Position numbers and translations under genes: made by a program | Part shown: in pieces, positions 34,689 through 46,884 of the stretch | Position numbering within the stretch: the first letter of the stretch is position 1 | Layout of the letters: every line of letters starts with the position of its first letter | Assembly: GCA_033398695.1 (NCBI GenBank) | Contig: CM065805.1 | Span: forward strand, 165,083,787-165,147,786 | Direction: 5' to 3' | From: Orobanche coerulescens | Lineage: Eukaryota > Streptophyta > Magnoliopsida > Lamiales > Orobanchaceae | Length of the DNA stretch: 64,000 nucleotides | The notes under the pieces: model-generated | What the model saw: the letters and a program-made list of their open reading frames with translations, nothing else | The model's database searches: none | Told to the model about the DNA's origin: nothing

Positions 34689-35343
34689 AAATACCTTGTT
34701 GATAAATCATCAAGAGGAATGGGTCTTATTGCCATGAGTTAATGGTTCTATGGAGGATACCCAACCTACGCTGACTGGAGATCCCAAGATCTAGGTTCAA
34801 AGGGACAACCAATTCATAAAACTGGGCACGATCACTGTGGGGGTCACCCCAAACCTACCTATTCCTGGGATGAGTACAGTGATACTCGTAGGAAGAGGTT
34901 AAGCTTGTGCTTTTAATGATTCTTAAGTCGACAACGTATAATCGGGTGGAGTAAAATATGGGTTTACTCCAAAACACTTAAAGGAATCACCTATGTTGGA
35001 GTGAGGAGGGGCCGCTTCAAAGGAGAATTGCAAGGCACAATTCTTTAGAAACTCTCGAAGAACCAAGACGGTGTCCATGGCCAAAATGGACACAATAATG
35101 AGAACAAAATAAATCAGGGAGGGTCTTGTGAAGGATATACGATCACTTACACAAGCGGTCGGACAGTTCAAAGGCACCAAGTCACACTGTCTAGCCAGTA
35201 AGGAGAATATATCTTTTCGAGGGAAGGTTCAAGGATCATACTCTACCTATCCTATGCAATGCCTAACCATAGTAACTATCACCAAGTCAAACTCCGTATC
35301 TGGCGTGTGCTGTTGGACCATCAATCTCATTCATGTGGGGGAT
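34689..35343 (+). other. COP2 3' untranslated region and polypurine tract
   Basis: Non-coding sequence between the pol end and the LTR. The polypurine tract TCATGTGGGGGAT ends at 35343, immediately before TGTTGG. Confidence 0.6.
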
Positions 35344-36465
35344 TGTTGGAAAAAGAGGAAATAATGGGGCTGTTTTGAGCAGCACACTTGAGAGGCAATT
35401 TTGAGTGTTCCCGACTTTGAGTTAATGTCGGGACTTAGTTGGAATACGTAGTACTCCGTAAGACGTATCCAAAACATGTAAGAACACTCAAAATGATTGA
35501 GCTATGAATGAGATATAATATTCCAAAGTGAGCTCTTTGGAAATGGGTTTGGGATTCTATCCCACATTGAAAAATTATGAGAAAAATTGTGAGTATATAA
35601 GATGATGTGAACACTCTTGTTCACAACAACAAGTGAGACATGAGTGGATGTGTGACTAGGTGCCCTTCGTGCACACACACACGTGCGCGCTTCCACCACC
35701 GCCGTCCGTCCGTCCGACCGACCGACCGATCGACTCGGTTCGGTTCGGCTCGGCTCGGGTCAAAGGACGATTTGGGCAAAATGTCTCAGCGTATCGAAGT
35801 TATCTTTTTCCTAAAATTTTATTTGGCAAAAATTCATTTTCTAAACCGCGTCAATCATAAAATTCGAAATATTCTAATTATCGGACTAATATATTAGGAT
35901 AACTATCAAGTTATTTGGTAATTGTCAGACTAATATATTAATAGATTAGGATAAGTGTTGAAGAGACCAATCATAATTAGAGTTCCTCCAGCACATGTCT
36001 CTCTCTCATCTTTACCTATAAATACAGATGTGAGGGGTCCGATTTTTGTAAATTCAAAATTCCGTTCGTTTTTTTTTTTTCGTTCAATTTTTTCCGTTTT
36101 TTCGATTTTTTTAGCTAAAATTTTCTCTTCATAATTTTCGCTCGCGTCGGTGATAGTTCATATTTTATTCTAGTTCGCTAAGGGTGCTGTGATCGATTTA
36201 TCAATGCATCGAGATATTGTTTTATTCTAGGAGGCAGACGCTATACACTACGGTGGGGCAAATTTGCTTTAAGGAGACAGATTTTGTGGACTCAACATCG
36301 CCCATCTTCTGATTCACTTCCTTTGATTATTTATATATGTTTATATATACATATATATACATATATATTATTTGATTCTTGCTTTATTAACGGATCTGTC
36401 TCTTACTTTGTTCTTTTTAGATTTGCAGCTCATGTAGTAGATTCAAAACATAGTATATTCCAACA
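35344..36465 (+). repeat. COP2 3' LTR
   Basis: 1,122 bp, TGTTGGAAAAAG...TTCCAACA. It contains a TATA-like TATATAA (35594), a (CA)n run, a striking CCGT/CCGA then CGGTT/CGGCT run (35699-35760) and a second TATA box TATAAATA at 36017-36024. Confidence 0.85.
35699..35760 (+). repeat. CCGT/CCGA/CGGTT microsatellite in the COP2 LTR
   Basis: Successive short blocks (CCGT)n, (CCGA)n, then CGGTT and CGGCT pairs. The first half can fold back on the second (CCGACCGA against TCGGTTCGG). It is GC-rich in an AT-rich LTR and lies about 260 bases before the TATA box at 36017. Confidence 0.6.
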
Positions 36466-36540
36466 GTTAGAACAATATAATCCACACTGGAAAATGCAAA
36501 AACCAGTCCACCGTATCATAAACTTGCAAACTCCTTCTAA

Positions 36541-36999
36541 GGGGCTATTTGGCAGTTGCTGAATAGTTTAGTGCAAAATGATTGAGAGGTCAGAATTGTT
36601 GACAGGCTCTGTATGGTTGAGTGCAGAATGAAATTTGGTTGTTTGGTAACTGTTCTGAATGATACTCTGAATGATAACAAGTACTATTTTACCCCTCTCA
36701 TTAACAAACCACTTAAAATACATTTTATATTAAAGAAATAAAAAACCCACACTGCAAAATCGATTTGCTCCATTCCATACTTCATATTCTCCATTCAAAC
36801 AAAAAACCCACACCTGAACCTCAACCATTTGCTAATCGGTTTACAACCAAACCCCAAAAAACCAAATCAATTGAGGAAGCGTTGCTTACAAACCGATTTT
36901 ACAACCAAACTTATAACCAAACCCCAAAACCTGTAACCAAAATGATTTTACAACCAAACCTGCAACCAAATCGACAGAAGAGAGACGAGAGGCAGAGAA
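36541..36999. mobile_element. MITE1 left part, PIF/Harbinger-like, split by TEK2
   Basis: It begins GGGGCTATTTGGCAGTTGC directly after TAA, the preferred PIF/Harbinger duplication, and this kind of start is common in plant MITEs. The right end, expected to read as the inverse, is not in the window because TEK2 entered at 37000. The stretch 36780-36980 is rich in AACCAAACCCCAAAA-type repeats. No coding. Confidence 0.45.
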
Positions 37000-37152
37000 T
37001 GTAATATACGGATTAATTATTGAGTATTTCATCTGTAATTGAGCCCTGTATTATTCGGATTTGTATATCAATAATCGAAGTATGATATTTTTCGTATTTG
37101 TATCCTTGTGCATGATTATAGCAACATGTAAATTTTCTCATGCAAGTATGTG

Positions 37153-37534
37153 ATAACGTACGCTAAGAAAGAATCTTAACGTACGTTATCCGCCAAAGAT
37201 AGCGAACGCTACGAGTGTAGCGTAGCATACGTAAAGCAGCCAATAATTGAGCTGGGTGGCTAGCACATGTGCCAGCCAGATGATGGGTCCGAATAAGATT
37301 CCCGCGGAAGAACCTGGACAGTTTTGGAGTCAACGAGTGTTAACGTACGCTAAGGAATATGTCTAGGGTACACTAATAGGTGTTACTTACGTACGTAACC
37401 TGATGGTGTAGCGTACGTAATCGAGTACAGAATAAGAATAGTTAACTATCAGTGATGATAGCATACGCTATGTATACTGGGTAGCGTACGCTAAGCGACT
37501 AACGTGCGTTATGCATGAAGGCTAACATACGTTA
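37153..37534 (+). promoter_or_regulatory. TEK2 U3 array of AACGTACGTTA-type dyads before TATA
   Basis: About a dozen variants of TAACGTACGCTAA, TTAACGTACGTTA and TAGCGTACGTAA. The last ends about 15 bases before TATAAA (37547). A second cluster at 38294-38585 repeats the motifs downstream. Confidence 0.75.
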
Positions 37535-38849
37535 AGGTCAGAAAGTTATAAACAGGACATCACCCCATTTCATTTCATTCGTTTCTTTCACTTGGCTTTC
37601 AACCTACTTCATCCCCAGAGAGTTCCCAGCCACTTTCTATACCGTTAGAACACCTTTTATTGATCATTGAAGATTGGAGATTACTTATACTTGATCATTG
37701 AAATGGAGAATCATTTTGGATTGACACACAAGCAACCGGAGTTGGATTCTACCTATTGTCTCGGTGTTTTCTTCATCTTAAGGTATGTTAATGCTATCTA
37801 CAACCTTAGATTCGTGTTCTTAAGGATATGATGATCATGCTATCAAGATATTAAGTTCCACAGATGATTTATTCAATCAAACATCATGTTTAGAACTTGG
37901 GATGATTATGCTTAAGATATCATTGTTGAGAACATCATAGTTGGAATCCTGTGTCGTCAAATGATGAGAGTAATGTTATGAGATTGATTATCCGTATTGA
38001 ATAGTGTTGCCATAATGGTCGTAGATTTAGTATTGGTATCACTTTTGCTTAACGGAATTAGATGAAGGATCACCAAAGGTTGAAGTTGATTTAGTAAATT
38101 AATCTTCATGATGACGCTGGAATATGTTGATGATATTGGTAAATAGATTATCAACCTCAGAATAACTGAATTACGTAAGAGAATTTGTGATCCAAGATTG
38201 GAGTATGACATTATGATGATATGCTTATCCTTGAATTTGTAAGACATTGAACACCATTAGATCATTCAAGTTTTCATGAGTGTATCATGCATAGAGTTAA
38301 CGTACGTTAACACTGAGAATCTCGTGCAGCGAGTCAGTTGTCTGATTAGGGAAGAGACTGTCGGATGCATGTTTAGCGTATGCTAGGCTCTGCAGCTTAC
38401 GTACGCTAACAGGCAGAATTAACATACACTACGTTAGGTACGTAACGTACGTTATATCATCAGACGAGTTAGTTAACTGATCAGAGAAGATACTATCAAT
38501 GTATGATTAGCGTACGCTAGACTTCGTAGTTTACGTACGCTAGCGAGCAGCCTTAACGTACACTACGTTGGATACGTAACGCAGACCAGGCAGGATACGT
38601 TTTATGAACTTTCGACCGTAATTTGGATTGTTAGATGTTCATACGACGTGAGATGAATTCTATATTATTTCTTTTGTTTAAGGTTCGAGCTTTGCAACGT
38701 GATCGACTGAAGGGGCGACCTTCGAGTGTACTGATATTTGTCGAAGTTTTATTCTTGTCATCAAATCGAGGCAAGTACTTTAATTAGAATTTTTCGTATT
38801 ATGTCGGTTATGTTATGATTGTACTGTGTACATGTGTTGTGATTAATTG

Positions 38850-38990
38850 TCCACCATGCGTTGATCCGACGGGAATCATCATGGGAAATCTATAGCTGTG
38901 TGCACCGTCGTTGGACAGGTAGTTCCACAATGCGTTGGTCCGATGGGAACATCATGTGAATCTATAGCTGTGTGCGCTGGATCGTTGGAA
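38850..38990 (+). repeat. TEK2 LTR tandem repeat
   Basis: Two copies of a unit of about 70 bp: CCACCATGCGTTGATCCGAC / CCACAATGCGTTGGTCCGAT followed by ATCTATAGCTGTGTGC. It is related in sequence and position to the TEK1 LTR repeat. Confidence 0.75.
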
Positions 38991-39494
38991 TACCATGAGT
39001 ATGTTGAGACTGTCATGATGTGATATGTGTTGTTAGTATTTCTCGTTGGAGAAACTTGTCATGATTATTGTTGATTAAATCATTATTGTATAATTATCGT
39101 ACTTGTACTAGCATCGTTGTGCTAACCTCTGCGGGAGTGAACATTTGTTTGTGTTCAGGATCCAGGAGAGCAGGGAAACAACCACTGGAGTTGCATGACG
39201 ACGAGGGTGCAGAGTGATGTTCCGATCGGGTTTAATTATCTGTTGTTTGTGTTGTTTTTAATAAGTACCCGAGTACGTCGTCGTTTGTGATGATTGGATT
39301 TGGTGATGTATTAATATTCTTCATTTGGATATTTGTATTCTCTGTATTGGCCCAGAACTGTTGTATTTTATTTCAGTTACTTTCATATGTTGGTATCTGT
39401 TATTGTCTTTTTATTTCTTCAGCCTTGTAAATTCTTATGTAAAGGATTTACGGCGCTGTAATATTTCTGAATATATCGGGGGTGTTACAGAATA

Positions 39495-39506
39495 TGGTAT
39501 CAGAGC
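39495..39506 (+). promoter_or_regulatory. TEK2 primer binding site, initiator tRNA-Met
   Basis: TGGTATCAGAGC, five bases after the LTR, is an exact complement of the initiator tRNA-Met 3' end. Confidence 0.85.
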
Positions 39507-40733
39507 AGAGATTATGGATATCTTGGCCATTGGGTTAAAATAGGGGCCATATATGTCTTTTGAGGTAACTGGTCGTGAATAACATCACTGTACTGCCTAC
39601 GTCTTCATACGAATATTCCTAAACTCTATCTCGTCGTTCACATGTTATACTTCTTTATACTTGAACATTAGAATTATTTTGTTTCCTGTATATTGAGTAT
39701 TTATGCTTATAGTATGTTGAGAGGTGGACGTGGACGTGGTCGCGGTCGCGGACGCAGACGAAGGAATGCTGAAAGAGAAGCTTCGCCTTCTAATCAGGCC
39801 AGCCACAGCTCAGGCGAGCCACAAAGATCTATTAACAATGAACCAGAACATGCTGTTCCCGAAATCCTTCGCTAGGTGGTTAACCAGATGACTCAGTTTG
39901 CCCAGGTCATGGACCGAATGCATGTGGCAGTAGAATTACAACAGGGAGATAGACAGCAAGGTATCCCAGACATGGGAAATCGAGGCGACCGATGGCTGCA
40001 AGAGGTGGCGAAGATGCAACCACCCAAATTCGACGGCTTTTATGAGACACCGACATGGGATCATTGGTTAAAAGAACTGGAGAAAATTTTTGCCGGGATT
40101 AATTGGCCAGACGACCAGAGAGCCTCTATTGCTCAGTACTTTCTGATAGGGGAAGCGTCCGAGTGGTGGGTGTAACACCCCCAAGTTATTCAGGGTATAT
40201 TACAGTGCCATGAACCCCGCCGTGAGACCCACAAGGCTAATCATGCGCGGAACTATAAACCTTGACTGAGAAGGTCCAAATACAATGAAATGAAAGACGA
40301 TACAAGGGGTATTCAAACCATGTCCAATGTATCCAAATACATCACAGTACAAATTCAAGACCTCGGCAACACAGGCCGGAATATCAAGAAAGACTGAAAA
40401 CAAACAATACTCGAGTATTCAATAACCACTCCAGTACAACAACACTAAATGGAGGAACACAAAACATAACTGGAGATAAAACACAGTATCACGCTTGCCC
40501 ATCATCTTCGTGCCGACCCGATACCTGCCTATCCGCCCTCTTGGAACCTGAAATACATAAATGGTATTTCCCCCAAAAAGGGGTTAGCCGTCGAATAGCT
40601 AGTGCAAGTATATCAAGTATGAAACACAATACTCCTCGACAATAAAGTAATGGTAACTGTCAATTCATCAATTCAAGACTAGTATTCTGGAATAACTAAA
40701 TCTCATAGCATCACAACAATGCATACATGATCA

Positions 40734-40874
40734 ACCATGGAACTGCACGAAAGGCTACGGAACCCTCAGGGGACCCGTCGGCCCGCCCCAGAGTGGTTAA
40801 CCCAAACTATCCGTGGAATCGTACCAAAGGCTATGAAACCCTCAGGGGACCTGTCGGCCCGCCTCAGAGTGGAT
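40734..40874 (-). repeat. TEK3 LTR tandem repeat
   Basis: Two units of about 65 bp: CATGGAACTGCACGAAAGGC / CGTGGAATCGTACCAAAGGC followed by CCCTCAGGGGACC-GTCGGCC. The copy in the 5' LTR is at 47690-47830. Confidence 0.8.
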
Positions 40875-41503
40875 ATAAATAAACATGCCATTCATATATC
40901 TTACATTCAAAGTCGAGAACGTACAATCATAAATATATACTTGCCTTTGAGACATCGAGAAATTAAACGGAAAAGAGTATGGGTTCGGTAGGTCCAAGAA
41001 TGCGCTTCCGGAATCGAAACGATTTGTAAGGGATATGATAATCAATAATCCATACTCATAATCCACGAAGAAACTCCCGAAACCCGTCTACAATTCACGA
41101 AAATACAAGGGTAAACAACTAGAGTTTGGAAAATCACCCAAACCCTCACAAGTCCGAACACAGCACAAACCAATCCGTAAAATCGTAGGAAAAGCATGAA
41201 TGCGGGATAGATACATTATAATCTCAAGGTTCTCAAGCTTCAAAACCGATAAATCGAACGAATCTAGGAAAACCCCAAAATTCCCCAAAAGAAGGATTCT
41301 AAGGATTTTACCTTGATTTGGACGATAGAATGGATTAGATGTTGTGTAATCGTTGTTCTCCAACCAAGGATGTTGATGTTTGAAGATGGATCTCTTGCAA
41401 TCGCCCAAAATAGCCTCTCCCGAGCTTCTCCCGTCGAAAATGAGTGAAGAGAATGAAAAATGATGAAATGGAAGTCAAATGTCCAATATATACTCGCCCA
41501 GTC

Positions 41504-42022
41504 TAGCGCACGCTACGCCTAGATTATTAGCGTGTGCTAGCGAGGTCACCGGGTAGTCCAGTGGCTTCTGCCGGCCCCGTTAGCGTGCGCTAATCGCCTT
41601 ATCTTAGCGTGCGCTAGCCAAAAATTGTGTCCAGAAACTGGAGTCCAGAACCTACTGTCCTCTGCACTGCTTGCGTCTTAGTGTGTGCTACCGCTATGGC
41701 TTAGCGTGCGTTACGCAGCTCTGATAGCGTGCGCTATCCGAAGACTAGCGTACGTTATTTGATAGTCCAGAAAACCTGACAACCTCACTGCCTCTGCCGA
41801 CCAGCCCGCTAGCGTGCGCTACGGACGGATGTTAGCGCACGCTACTGACCACGAATAGCGTGCGTTAACAAACTCCTAGTGCGCATTAACTGCCAGTCCA
41901 GAAAGCAGTATGGGTTACTGGTTCTGACCTGACTGGTCCCTTAGCGCGCGCTACGACTCAAAGCTAGCGTGCGCTACTGAAGCAGAATTAGCGTGCGGTA
42001 GCTTAGGCCTAGCATGCGCTAT
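41504..42022 (-). promoter_or_regulatory. TEK3 U3 array: 16 TAGCGTGCGCTA-type dyads before TATA
   Basis: Sixteen 12-mers in 0.52 kb. The first are TAGCGCACGCTA, TAGCGTGTGCTA and TAGCGTGCGCTA (41504, 41529, 41581), and the last is TAGCATGCGCTA (42010). They alternate with GTCCAGAAAC-like spacers. Variants are mostly single C-to-T or G-to-A changes at the CpGs. The array stops about 12 bases from the TATA-like box at 41485-41492 (minus-strand reading). The 5' LTR copy is 48459-48992. Confidence 0.85.
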
Positions 42023-42186
42023 TTCTCTAACCCAGAACACTTCCGCAAGGTCTAAACAACACTATTGTGATCCAAGCAAGATACGAAAGTCTATAACAAT
42101 ATCAACAACATCACCAAGAGTTTACAGAGCGACGAAATAAGAAAAAACGGCAAGGTCAAACAGTCAATAAAAGTACGGGTATTACA

Positions 42187-42221
42187 TTATCCCCCTCTAA
42201 AAAGAAGTTTCGTCCCGAAAC
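42187..42221 (-). promoter_or_regulatory. TEK3 polypurine tract
   Basis: On the minus strand GGGACGAAACTTC and TTTTTAGAGGGGGATAA run into TGTAATACCC. This is the Tekay-type tract that primes plus-strand synthesis. Confidence 0.75.
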
Positions 42222-43862
42222 TTAAGAAATAAAAAGCTCGGGGTACTCCGTCCGCATCTTCTCTTCCATTTCCCAAGTTGCCTCCTCGACTCCATGTCTC
42301 GACCATTGTACTTTAACCAGTGGAATGGTCTTATGCCGAAGTTGTTTCTCGCGATGCTCAAGGATCTTCACGGGTCTCTCCGGAAAGGTAATATCCTCGG
42401 CTACATCAATCTCATTGTAGTCGATAACGTGGCTCAGATCCGGCACGTATTTTCTCAATTGAGACACATGGAAAACACTATGGACATGACTTAAAGCTGG
42501 AGGCAACACCAAGCAATAAGCTAAATCTCCAACCCTGTCCAAGATCTCGAAAGGTCCGATATACCTCGGACTAAGTTTCCCCATTTTCCCGAAGCGGAAA
42601 ACCCCTCTGGTCGGCAATACCTTGAGTAAGACATGATCCCCCACTTCGAACTCCAAGGGTCGACGACGAGTATCAGCATAAGATTTCTGACGGCTCTGGG
42701 CAGTCAACAATCGGTCCCGGATAATAGAAATCTTTTCCTTAGTCTCCATCAACATATCCGGTTCCATTCCAATTAGCTCCGAAGCCTCGTCCCAACATAA
42801 TGGCGACCTACATCACCTACCATAAACTGCCTCGAATGGTGCCATTTTGATCGACGCATGCCAACTGTTATTATAGGCAAACTCGATCAACGGCAAGTGA
42901 AGTTCCCAATCATTACTCCAGTCTAAGGCACAAGCTCGCAACATATCTTCCAACGTCTGAATCGTCCTCTCTGTCTGACCATCCGACTGAGGATGAAAGG
43001 AAGTGCTCAATCTCAACTCAGTACCCAAAGCATGATGAACGGCCTGCCAAAAATGCGATACGAAACGACCGTCTCGATCAGAAATAATGGTCTTGGGGGC
43101 ACCGTGTAATCTTACGATCTCATCTATAAAACTTCGAGCCAATCTATCTGGTCCCCAAGTATCCTTAATACCCAAGAAGTGTGCAGACTTGGTCAACCGA
43201 TCGACGATTACCCAAATCATATTCATTCCGACCCTAGTTCTCGGCATGCCAGTGATGAAATCCATAGAGATGTCTTCCCACTTCCACTCGGGAATGGGAA
43301 GTGGTTTCAACAACCCCACTGGTCGTTGATGTTCGACCTTGACTTGTTGACACGTCAAGCACCGTAGTATAAATTCCGTGACATCCTTCTTCATGTTGTT
43401 CCACCAAAAATTTTGTTTCAAGTCCTTATACATCTTACTCATTCCGGGGTAGATAGAGTAAGGCGTAGCATGGGCTTCTCGGAGAATTCTCTGCCTCAAC
43501 TCTAGATCATTCGGAACACAAAGCTTGCCCTGAAATCTCAGAATACTATCCTCGTAGACCATAAAGCCAGGAGCTTTTCCTTTAATTACATATTCCTTTA
43601 GTTTAAAAATTATCGGGTCACTCCACTGTTTCCCTTTGATGTCGTCAACCAAGGACGAAGTAATTTCGAGAGTACATAATTGTCCTTGTACTCGCTGAAG
43701 CCAAACTTCTATCCCTTGCCCGATTAAATCTTGACGAATCTTCATCTGAGATGTAAGAACCTCGAACATTTGAAGAGATGCCGATTTGCGGCTCAAAGCA
43801 TCCGCGACGACATTGGCTTTTCCGAGGTGGTAAAGAATTTCCAAATCGTAATCCCTCATCAA
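42222..43862 (-). pseudogene. TEK3 integrase with C-terminal chromodomain
   Basis: The integrase inserts the cDNA and the chromodomain directs it to marked heterochromatin. Visible are the zinc-binding region (EAHATPYSIYPGMSKMYKDL to CLTCQQ), the core with SMDFITGMP, IISDRDGRFVS and DGQTERTIQT, then the GPF-like PRYIGPFEILDRVGDLAYCL. The tail is WSRHGVEEATWE with MRTEYPELF, typical of chromovirus chromodomains. The stop is TAA at 42222-42224. One TGA at 42813-42815 interrupts the conserved GR-RSPLCWDE segment, where CGA would be expected. The frame is continuous with RT upstream. Confidence 0.9.
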
Positions 43863-45647
43863 CTCTAACCAACGTCTCTATCTCATATTCAGCTCTTTCT
43901 GACTGAAAATATACTTTAGGCTCTTGTGATCGGTATAAATCCGACACGGAGAACCATACAAGTAATGCCGCCAAATCTTGAGTGCGAAGACAATTGCGGC
44001 CAACTCCAAATCGTGAGTAGGATAATTCATCTCATACGGCTTTAATTGTCATGACGCAAAAGCTATCGTCTTATCATGCTGCATAAGCACACAGCCAAGA
44101 CCTTGACCCGAAGCATCACTATAAATCGCAAAGCCCTCACTACCATGTGGTAAAGATAAAATCGGCGCTGAAGTCAAACGTCTCTTCAGCTCATCGAAGC
44201 TCTGTTGTCTCTCCGTCGTCCAAACAAACTTTTCCGTTTTCTGGAGTAATTTAGTAAGCGGTCGAGCGAGTTTCGAGAACCCCTTGACAAACCGACGGTA
44301 ATATCCAGCAAGGCCCAAAAAGCTACGAACTTTCTTAACATTTTTAGGTGGTGCCCAATCTAGCACTGCCTCAATCTTCTGCGGGTCTACACGAACCCCT
44401 TCGGCCAAAATCACATGGCCAAGAGACATACCTTCTTCCAACCAGAACTCACATTTTGAGAATTTGGCATAGAGGTGCTCGCTTCTCAAAATATCTAGTA
44501 CCAAACGCAAATGTCGGGCATGTTCCTCTTTATCTCGAGAATAGATCAAAATGTCGTCAATAAAGATGACTACACACCTGTCGAGATACTCGATGAATAT
44601 CTTATTCATTAACTGCATGAATACTGCTGGTGCATTAGTCAACCCAAAAGGCATAATTACAAATTCATAATGCCCATATCTCGTCAGAAATGCCGTTTTC
44701 GGAACGTCGGACTCTTTCACCCTGAGTTGATAATACCCTGATCTTAAATCAATTTTCGAGAAAACTGCATCCCCCCTGGCCCGATCAAATAAATCGTGCA
44801 TGCGAGGCAAAGGGTACTTGTTCTTGATGGTTACTTTGTTCAGCTCACGGTAGTCGATGCACAAACGTAGTGAACCATCCTTCTTTCTCACAAAAAGAAC
44901 AGGCGCGCCCCAAGGCAAAGCGCTCGGTCTGATGTACCCTCTTTCCAGAAGTTCTCCCAGCTGATTCTTTAATTCTTGCATCTCGGAAGGTGCCATTCGA
45001 TAAGGTGCCTTGGAAATCAGAGCCGCATTTGGCTCTAAGTCCACAGAAAATTTTATCTCCCGATCTGGCGGTAATCCTAGAGGATCGTTCGGAAAAACAT
45101 CGGAATACTCATTAACAACCTGAATCGAAGAGAAATCGACTTCGTTCCCTTCCGTTTTCAAGGCATAACACCAGTAGCCCGTACAACCTTCATTCAAAAG
45201 TTTTACGACCTTCATGGCGCTGATAAGTAACTTGGATTGGCCCGACTTACGTCCCAAAAATGAGTACTCGGTTCCGTCTTTAGTCATCATGGTGATAACC
45301 TTAGTACGGTAATTCATAATCACTTGGTGACTATCAAGCCAATCCTCACCGAGGATCACGTCCTCGCCTACCATATCAACTACAATCAGATTCGATAACC
45401 ATTCCATACCGGATATAATCACCGGAAAATCTTTAATCTCCCGGTTCCCCATAATTCTATCCCCGCTAGGTAGTTTCACAATAAAGGGATCGCAAGCAGT
45501 CATACAAGTTATATTCAAACGGCGTACACACTCCAAGGAAATAAAAGAATGTGTAGCACCCGTATCAAAAAGCACACTGACTGGATGAGATAAAATATGA
45601 ATGGTACCTAAAGCCACCACCACGTAGGGTTCGTCTGTTCGACGCAT
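43863..45647 (-). pseudogene. TEK3 protease, RT and RNase H
   Basis: The protease carries the active site [13 protein letters not shown] and VILGEDWL. The RT has [46 protein letters not shown] and the catalytic [12 protein letters not shown]. RNase H begins [15 protein letters not shown] and continues past a TGA at 44049-44051 into [16 protein letters not shown] and [18 protein letters not shown]. There a TAG near 43880 precedes RRWLELMRDYDLEI. Integrase follows without a frame change. Only these two stops affect the segment. A one-base shift near 45665 separates it from gag. Confidence 0.93.
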
Positions 45648-46884
45648 CTCATAGAACCGTGGTTGTACCGAACCGACGTTAGAGTTTCCCCTCCACCGTT
45701 ATGAGCCCATCCCCGGACCCTGCCGTAATTCTGCTGAGATTGACCAAAAGATTGCCGCTGATTAATGCCTTGGTCAAGTGGTGTTGGGGCAGAAGCCCGA
45801 GTGTCCAAAGTCTGATTTGGTTCGGAACAATAAGCCGCTCTATGTCCCATCTTTCCGCAAGTCTGACACTTAAATGGTGGAAAATTTCACTCCAAATTAA
45901 CGTGGCCTGGACAGCCACAATTATAGCAAGTTACCGTGCGATTTGTGGTGCCCGGGGCAGAATGGAAACCCCTCTTTCCTTTAGCAGAATGTGACGACTG
46001 TCCAGTAGTACGGTTAGTCATCTGTGACCCCTGGAAGTTGCCACTCTTAGAGCCAGAAAAATTTCCCACGACCTTCTGCTTCTTCGATTCTTCTGTGGTA
46101 TCGTTGTCGGGGCTTAACATATCATGGGCTAAAGCTCTATCCTGATATTCCTTCAGTGTGGTGCAAGAAAATCCGGCCATGTACCGCCGTAAGTCCATAT
46201 TCATCCGCATATCAAAATAACGGATCTTATCATGCTCGTTTCTCACTTGATCCTTCACGTGGATCAATTGTTGGTTGTACTCTACAATTGCTTGCGAGAT
46301 AGGAATATTATGCGGTTTAGCCTCGAAAAAGGCTCGAATTCGGCTCTCTCGTACCGTCCAAGGACAAAACTCGGCCTCCAAAAGCTCTTTAAATTCATCC
46401 CACGTGGCAACACGATCCTGTGGCTTGATGACTTTCCACCATGTAGCGGCCTTCTTGGTGAGGAAATACTGAGCAATCGGTACTTTCCTCACTTCGGGGC
46501 AATCAACCGCTTCAAAAAATTTCTCCAACTCCGCTAGACAATCTTCCCAACCTAACGGGTCTGTGGCACCGCCAAACTGTGGAGGGTGCATACGGATTAC
46601 ATTCTAAAGAAAGGCATCCGCGTTCGGGTTCGGATTATTTAGCTGAACGGTTTGGGCTAAAATGGTCATCTGGCTAGCCAATTGTTGAAGTACATTCACA
46701 ACTCCAACGTCCGTGCTGTTCCCCTGGCCAGTCGACTGGTCGTGCTGACTTTCGGTGTCCGGATGCACCGAGTTCGATAAACTGGGGTTGGTCGACCCCG
46801 CAACAGAACTGATGGAAACGGCCGCGCCATGTCCTCGTCCACATCCATGGCCACGACCATGGCCCCAGCCCTACCAGATGACAT
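45608..46884 (-). pseudogene. TEK3 gag with zinc knuckles
   Basis: The N-terminal part is Gly/His/Arg-rich (GHGRGHGCGRGHG) and shifted in frame relative to the first ATG (46882-46884). After a TAG comes the capsid region MHPPQFGGATDPLGWEDCLA, KKAATWWKV and FCPWTVRESRIRAFFEA. Two CCHC knuckles follow: CYNCGCPGHVNLE, which runs into a TGA, and CQTCGKMGHRAAYC. Where the TGA stands a TGG codon is expected, a single G-to-A change. The gag capsid packages RNA and the knuckles bind it. Confidence 0.85.

Larger units (their letters stand above)
32415..36465 (+). mobile_element. COP2: decayed Ty1/copia element with flanking GTTAG duplication
   Basis: The left end TGTTGGAAAAAAGGAAATAA (32415) matches the start of the right LTR at 35344. 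The right LTR ends TATATTCCAACA at 36465. The target duplication GTTAG is perfect (32410-32414 and 36466-36470). The 5' LTR survives only as its first 120-130 bases, so a deletion removed the rest together with PBS and gag. RNase H remnants (34290-34688) and a polypurine tract GTGGGGGAT (35335-35343) confirm the class. Confidence 0.85.
21531..36540 (+). other. Possible host exon shattered by TEK1, hAT and COP2 (pieces 21531-21537, 31399-31422, 32394-32414, 36471-36540)
   Basis: Removing the three elements with one copy of each target duplication leaves a continuous 122-base stretch. It follows an acceptor-like CAG and is open in one frame for 40 codons up to the MITE at 36540. Fragments of that frame are QNGHFHHQVD and YNPHWKMQKPVHRIINL. 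I do not recognise the protein. A stretch this short can be open by chance, so a host exon is only a hypothesis. Confidence 0.3.
37000..39489 (+). repeat. TEK2 5' LTR
   Basis: TGTAATATACGG...ATCGGGGGTGTTACA, 2,490 bp. It contains a dyad array (37153-37534), TATAAA at 37547-37552, a second cluster (38294-38585), a tandem repeat (38850-38990) and the terminal stem-loop GTAAATTC/GGATTTAC (about 39426-39451). Confidence 0.9.
40171..42186 (-). repeat. TEK3 3' LTR
   Basis: On the plus strand it runs TGTAACACCCCCAAG...GTACGGGTATTACA. The dyad array is at 41504-42022 and the TATA-like AATATATA at 41485-41492. The tandem repeat is at 40734-40874, and the terminal stem is close to the left end (40201-40232). 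Confidence 0.9.

Noticed and set aside
36765..37004. Frame of 79 codons rich in NQTPKP
   Set aside because: It is produced by AACCAAACCCC-type simple repeats in the MITE and runs into the TEK2 LTR.
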